Source: Pseudomonadota bacterium
GTDB lineage: Bacteria > Pseudomonadota > Gammaproteobacteria > Pseudomonadales > UBA5518
Reading direction: 5' to 3'
Assembly: GCA_022705125.1 (NCBI GenBank)
Contig: JAKJFB010000031.1
Span: 2,887-14,248 of the forward strand
DNA length: 11,362 nt
The notes below the pieces were generated by a model. The model was not told the origin of the DNA. It saw only the letters and a program-made list of their open reading frames with translations, and searched no databases. Shown here piece by piece: positions 7,826 through 11,362 of this stretch (position 1 is its first letter; every line of letters starts with the position of its first letter). The translations under genes and the position numbers were made by a program.

Positions 7826-10800
7826 CTACGGGGAGGGGAGGCCCAGCATGTCGGCCAGGATCTCGCGCGCATGCGCGCGCGAAAAGTGGCGGCGCACGTT
7901 GTCGCGTCCGCCCTCGGCCAGGCGCTGCCACAGGGCCTCGTCGCCGTAGAGACGCACGACGGCATCGGCGAAGTCCTGGGCCGATTCGGCGACCAGCAGC
8001 TCCTCGCCCTCGCGCAGGCCCATGCCCTCCGCCGCCATCGCCGTCGCGACCACGGGCAGGCCGAAGGCCATGGCCTGGTTGACCTTGCCCTTGACGCCGG
8101 CGCCGTAGCGCAGCGGCGCGATCGAGACGCGCGCCGCGTCGAGCAGCGGATCGATGTCCTCGACGTAGCCCAGCACCCGCACGCCCGCGACGGCGAGGTC
8201 GCGGATGGCCGCCGGCATGTTGCTGCCGACGATGCTGAGCTCCACGCCGGGCAGTCGCGCGCGCACCGCGGGCCAGACCTCGGCGACGAACCAGTTGACC
8301 GCATCGACGTTGGGCGGGTGGCGGAAGCCACCGACGAAGATCAGCCCCTGGCGCTCGGCCCAGGGACGCGGGTCGGGGCGCAGCTCGTGGATGTTCGAGA
8401 GCACGCGCACGTCCGCGCCGGGCGCCTCGGTGGCCAGAAGTTGCTGTTCCACGGGGCTCACCACCAGCGTGATGTCGGCCCTGGCGATGACCCCGAGCTC
8501 CTGGCGGCGCGTGGTGGCGGCCGCGGCGGCCAGCGCGGCCGATTGCTCCAGCTCGGCCAGGCGTTGCTCGCGCAGGTAGTGCAGGTCGACCGTATCGAAG
8601 ACGATGCGCGCCCGCGGCGCGAGACTGCGCACGGCGTCGATGTAGTTGATGGCGATGTAGTGGCGGCAGAGCACGATCAGGTCGTACTCGCCGCCGTGCT
8701 CCCGCAGCAGTTGCTCCACCGATGCCACGAAGGGGTGGTGCCAGACCTCCACTCCCGCCTGCTGCAGGTCGCGCACGTAGGGCTGGCGGTATTCGAGGTT
8801 GTCGGCCACGAAGCTCACCTTGCAGCCCAGCCCGACCATCAGTTCCAGCATGGCCTGCATGCGCACCGAGCCGGAGTCGTGGTCGGGCGTGATCATGCAG
8901 GCCTCCACCACCAGCACGCGCGCAACGGCCCCGCGATCGGCCTCCAGCGCCGGCTCGACCGCGTTGGGACGGTGGGTGGCGAGCACGCCGCGCCAACGCG
9001 CCAGGAAGGTCTCGCGATTGATCACCTGGTGGCGCTTGACGCCCTGGGACTCCTCGGTGCCGGAGCTCACGCCCTCGTAATGGATGATGGTCGCCTGCGG
9101 CTGGTAATAGACGCGCTTGCCCAGCTGCCGCACGCGGAACGCGAGGTCGGTGTCCTCGTAGTAGGCCGGCGCGTAGGCGCGATCGAAGCCCTCCAGGGCC
9201 TGCCAGTCGCTCATGCGCAGCGCCAGACAGGCGCCGGAGCAGTAATCGACCGCTCTCAGATAGCGGTAGGGCGGCCTTTCGGGATCGTCGCCGCGCCCCC
9301 AGTTCCACGCCGAGCCGTCGCGCCACACGATGCCGCCGGCCTCCTGCAGGCGGCCGTCGGGATACACCAGCCGCGCCCCCACCAGGCCGGCGTCGGGACG
9401 GCTGTCGAACACGGCCAGCAGCGCCTCGAGCCAGCCGGCCGTGACCTGGATGTCGTTGTTGAGCAGCACCAGGAATTCGCCCCGCGCCGCCGCGGCGCCG
9501 AGGTTGCAGCTGGCGATGAAACCGCCGTTCACGGCGGCGCGCAACCAGCGCACGCCCTCGACCCCGGCGAGCGCCTGCGCCGCCGGCTCCGGGGAGGCGT
9601 CGTCCACCACGATGACCTCGACACGCTCCAGCGCGGTGCAGCGGGCCAGGCTGTGCAGGCAGTTGAAGGTGTGGTCGTGGTGCCCGTAGACCGGGATCAC
9701 GATCGAGACCGCGGGCAGCGTCGTGGGCTCGCAGGTCCCGAGGCGCAGCGGTCCGATCGCCTCCAGCCCGGCCTGTGGCGGGGCCTGCGCGACGAATCGC
9801 GGCGCGCGCAGCTTCGCCCGCGCGCGCGCCGCGAGGGCCGCCGGCCCGTCCTCGGCGAGGACGTGCAGTGCCAGCGGCACGCGCCGCACGAGGTAGCGGA
9901 CGCGCCGCAGCCGCCGGCCGAGTTGCCCGCGCAGGCGCAGCAGGCCCGTTCCGACGCGACGCAGCGGCGCCGTGATGCGCCATGAGGTGCTCGCCTCCAG
10001 CTCGTCGATCCTGGCCCGGGCTCTCGCCAGGTCCTGCTCGAGCACATGGATGTGGATGTGCATGCCGGCGATTTCGCGCTGCAGGGCCTCGCGCTGGAGG
10101 TGAAGCTGCTCGCACTCGCGTACGAATTGCTCGCGCTCGCGATCGCGCTCGTCGCGCTCCCGGAGCAGGGACTGCCTGGTGTCATCGGCCCGGTCGAGAA
10201 TCTCGTACCAGTGTTGCCCGGCCTGCCTCTCGTGGGCAGCCAGCACGGCGTAGTCGCGGTCGGCCTCGTCCAGCCGGCGCTGCAGCGCCAGGCGCGATTC
10301 GCGGTGACCGCATTCGACCCCGTGCTCGTAGAGCGTCTCCAGCGATAACGGGGCGCTTGCCGTCTGCGGTGGTTGCGCGAGGATTTCCAGGCTGCCCGGG
10401 GGAGCCACCGGTGGCGCACCGTCGCGCGCCGCCACCGTTACCGGGGCCATGAACCAGTCGAGGTACTCGCGCCGGGCTTCGGCGCCGCGCATCACTACAG
10501 GTGTCGCGTGCGCGCTCGCGCCTGCCGCCAGCAGGGCCTCGTTCCAGCGCCCGGGCGGCGCATCGGCGGACAGCAGAGCGCCCCTGCCCGCATCGCGCAG
10601 GCGCTCCGCCACCGCGCCGAGATCGCTGGCGACAATGGGCAAGCCCGAGGCCAGGGCCACATCGAGGGTGTAGGAATACGTCTCCGGTATGCGGCCCGGG
10701 AACCACAGCACGTCGCAGCGCTCGAGCGCGAGCAGCTCCGGCAGGTCGGCATCGCGGTACTCGCCGCGAACCTGGACCGGCAACTCGGGCCAGGTCGGGA

Positions 10801-11362
10801 TGGCGCTCTCGGGGTAGCCGAGCACGCAGTAGGCGAGCGGCTGCCCCGTGTCGCGGGCCAGGCGCGCGCTGGCGAGCACGGTCGCCAGCCCCTTGACCGC
10901 GGCGAGGCCGCCGAGCAGGCCCACCTTGACGCGCGCGTGCGCCGGCTCGAGCCATTCCTGCCGCGGCGGGTGCGGCCGCACGTCGTACCTCACGTCGGGA
11001 AAGTGGCGAGCCAGCCGATCCGCGACGAAGCGCGAGGGCACGATGACCCGCGCCGCGCCGGCGAGGAATCGATGCATGCGCGCGCGCCACTCCCCGATTT
11101 CCAGGCCCCAGGGGTGCGGGCGCCCGAGCACGCAGCGCGCGCAGCCCTCGGCATCGGGCTCGCCGCAGTAGCCACCCTCCGGCGCCGACAGGGAGTGGAT
11201 CGGGCAATAGGGGTAGAAGTCGTGGATCGTCAGGTCATAGGGCAGGCCCAGTCGCGAGGGCAGATCCAGGATGGCGCTCGTGAAGCCGTGCACGTGGTGA
11301 ATGCCTAGCCGGTCATAGCCGCGCGCGGCAAGGGCGGCGACCACGTCGTCCCAGTCCTGGAA
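7826..11362 (-). CDS. Multi-domain glycosyltransferase (GT4-like / coiled coil / GT2 / GT4-like), 5' partial
   Basis: The frame is open to the window edge (FQDWDD precedes the GTG at 11344), so at least 1178 residues, with the N-terminus missing. Numbered from that GTG. An N-terminal GT4-like domain (~1-300) has HDFYPYCPIH, a Cys cluster (47, 60, 68, 71), VPSRFVADRLARHF, VGLLGGLAAVKGL and ETYSYTLDVALASGLPIVAS. A charged coiled coil (~345-450) is rich in RERDER-type repeats. It is followed by STSWRITAPLRRV (452-464), a linker often seen in large glycosyltransferase fusions. The GT2 domain (~545-790) has VSIVIPVYG, VVDDASPE (579-586), LLNNDI (627-632), YCSGACLALR and YYEDTDLAFRVR. A second GT4-like domain (~808-1170) has VGGFRHPPNVDAVNWF, YGAGVKGKVNQAMAFGLPVVAT and AAEGM. 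The likely role is cytoplasmic-face assembly of a surface polysaccharide or glycan chain, each domain transferring a sugar. No membrane segment was seen. Sugar donors cannot be inferred. Confidence 0.92.
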   Translation of the reverse strand, partial: FQDWDDVVAALAARGYDRLGIHHVHGFTSAILDLPSRLGLPYDLTIHDFYPYCPIHSLSAPEGGYCGEPDAEGCARCVLGRPHPWGLEIGEWRARMHRFLAGAARVIVPSRFVADRLARHFPDVRYDVRPHPPRQEWLEPAHARVKVGLLGGLAAVKGLATVLASARLARDTGQPLAYCVLGYPESAIPTWPELPVQVRGEYRDADLPELLALERCDVLWFPGRIPETYSYTLDVALASGLPIVASDLGAVAERLRDAGRGALLSADAPPGRWNEALLAAGASAHATPVVMRGAEARREYLDWFMAPVTVAARDGAPPVAPPGSLEILAQPPQTASAPLSLETLYEHGVECGHRESRLALQRRLDEADRDYAVLAAHERQAGQHWYEILDRADDTRQSLLRERDERDREREQFVRECEQLHLQREALQREIAGMHIHIHVLEQDLARARARIDELEASTSWRITAPLRRVGTGLLRLRGQLGRRLRRVRYLVRRVPLALHVLAEDGPAALAARARAKLRAPRFVAQAPPQAGLEAIGPLRLGTCEPTTLPAVSIVIPVYGHHDHTFNCLHSLARCTALERVEVIVVDDASPEPAAQALAGVEGVRWLRAAVNGGFIASCNLGAAAARGEFLVLLNNDIQVTAGWLEALLAVFDSRPDAGLVGARLVYPDGRLQEAGGIVWRDGSAWNWGRGDDPERPPYRYLRAVDYCSGACLALRMSDWQALEGFDRAYAPAYYEDTDLAFRVRQLGKRVYYQPQATIIHYEGVSSGTEESQGVKRHQVINRETFLARWRGVLATHRPNAVEPALEADRGAVARVLVVEACMITPDHDSGSVRMQAMLELMVGLGCKVSFVADNLEYRQPYVRDLQQAGVEVWHHPFVASVEQLLREHGGEYDLIVLCRHYIAINYIDAVRSLAPRARIVFDTVDLHYLREQRLAELEQSAALAAAAATTRRQELGVIARADITLVVSPVEQQLLATEAPGADVRVLSNIHELRPDPRPWAERQGLIFVGGFRHPPNVDAVNWFVAEVWPAVRARLPGVELSIVGSNMPAAIRDLAVAGVRVLGYVEDIDPLLDAARVSIAPLRYGAGVKGKVNQAMAFGLPVVATAMAAEGMGLREGEELLVAESAQDFADAVVRLYGDEALWQRLAEGGRDNVRRHFSRAHAREILADMLGLPSP

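Noticed and set aside
7864..7881. CGCGCGCATGCGCGCG palindrome (7864-7879) in an 18-base alternating pyrimidine-purine run
   Set aside because: It lies inside the glycosyltransferase coding sequence (residues AHAR near the C-terminus) and is readily explained by GC-rich codon choice; Z-DNA or an attachment site cannot be supported.

Overview
This is a gene-dense, very GC-rich stretch, apparently from a proteobacterium. The pointers are an EttA-type ABC-F ATPase close to the E. coli protein, genes packed with 4-base overlaps, and a polysaccharide-type glycosyltransferase locus. I cannot place the organism more finely than a high-GC Proteobacteria (beta- or gamma-like) from sequence alone. No rRNA, tRNA, CRISPR array, insertion sequence or phage gene was seen, and no gap between genes exceeds about 100 bases.

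Layout. (1) Bases 1-1590, + strand: the translation factor EttA, missing only its first ~25 residues at the window edge. (2) Bases 1604-1622: a GC-rich hairpin between ettA and the convergent next operon. (3) Bases 1635-6549, - strand: a three-gene operon, transcribed right to left. It encodes a cyanophycin-synthetase-like ATP-grasp/Mur-ligase fusion (848 aa), then a divergent PLP enzyme of the Cys/Met-metabolism type (about 552 aa), then a class II aldolase/adducin-family protein (238 aa). The two junctions are 4-base stop/start overlaps (TTGA and ATGA), so the three are very probably co-translated. (4) Bases 6550-6644: a 95-base divergent intergenic region with two small inverted repeats. 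(5) Bases 6645-7817, + strand: a SAM-dependent methyltransferase with an extra C-terminal domain. (6) Bases 7826-11362, - strand: a giant glycosyltransferase running off the window, with GT4-like, coiled-coil, GT2 and GT4-like parts in one chain. It converges on the methyltransferase with only 8 bases between them.

How the parts may work together. The methyltransferase and multi-domain glycosyltransferase look like the edge of a surface-polysaccharide or glycan locus. The three-gene operon is the unusual part. A CphA-like ligase normally joins amino acids using ATP, a Cys/Met-type PLP enzyme normally does beta/gamma elimination or replacement on amino acids, and a class II aldolase makes or breaks a C-C bond next to a carbonyl. 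Together they suggest a small pathway that makes an unusual amino acid or carbonyl building block and ligates it into a peptide or conjugate. I do not recognise this combination as a described pathway. The product is unknown, and the pathway idea is inference from gene order and motifs.
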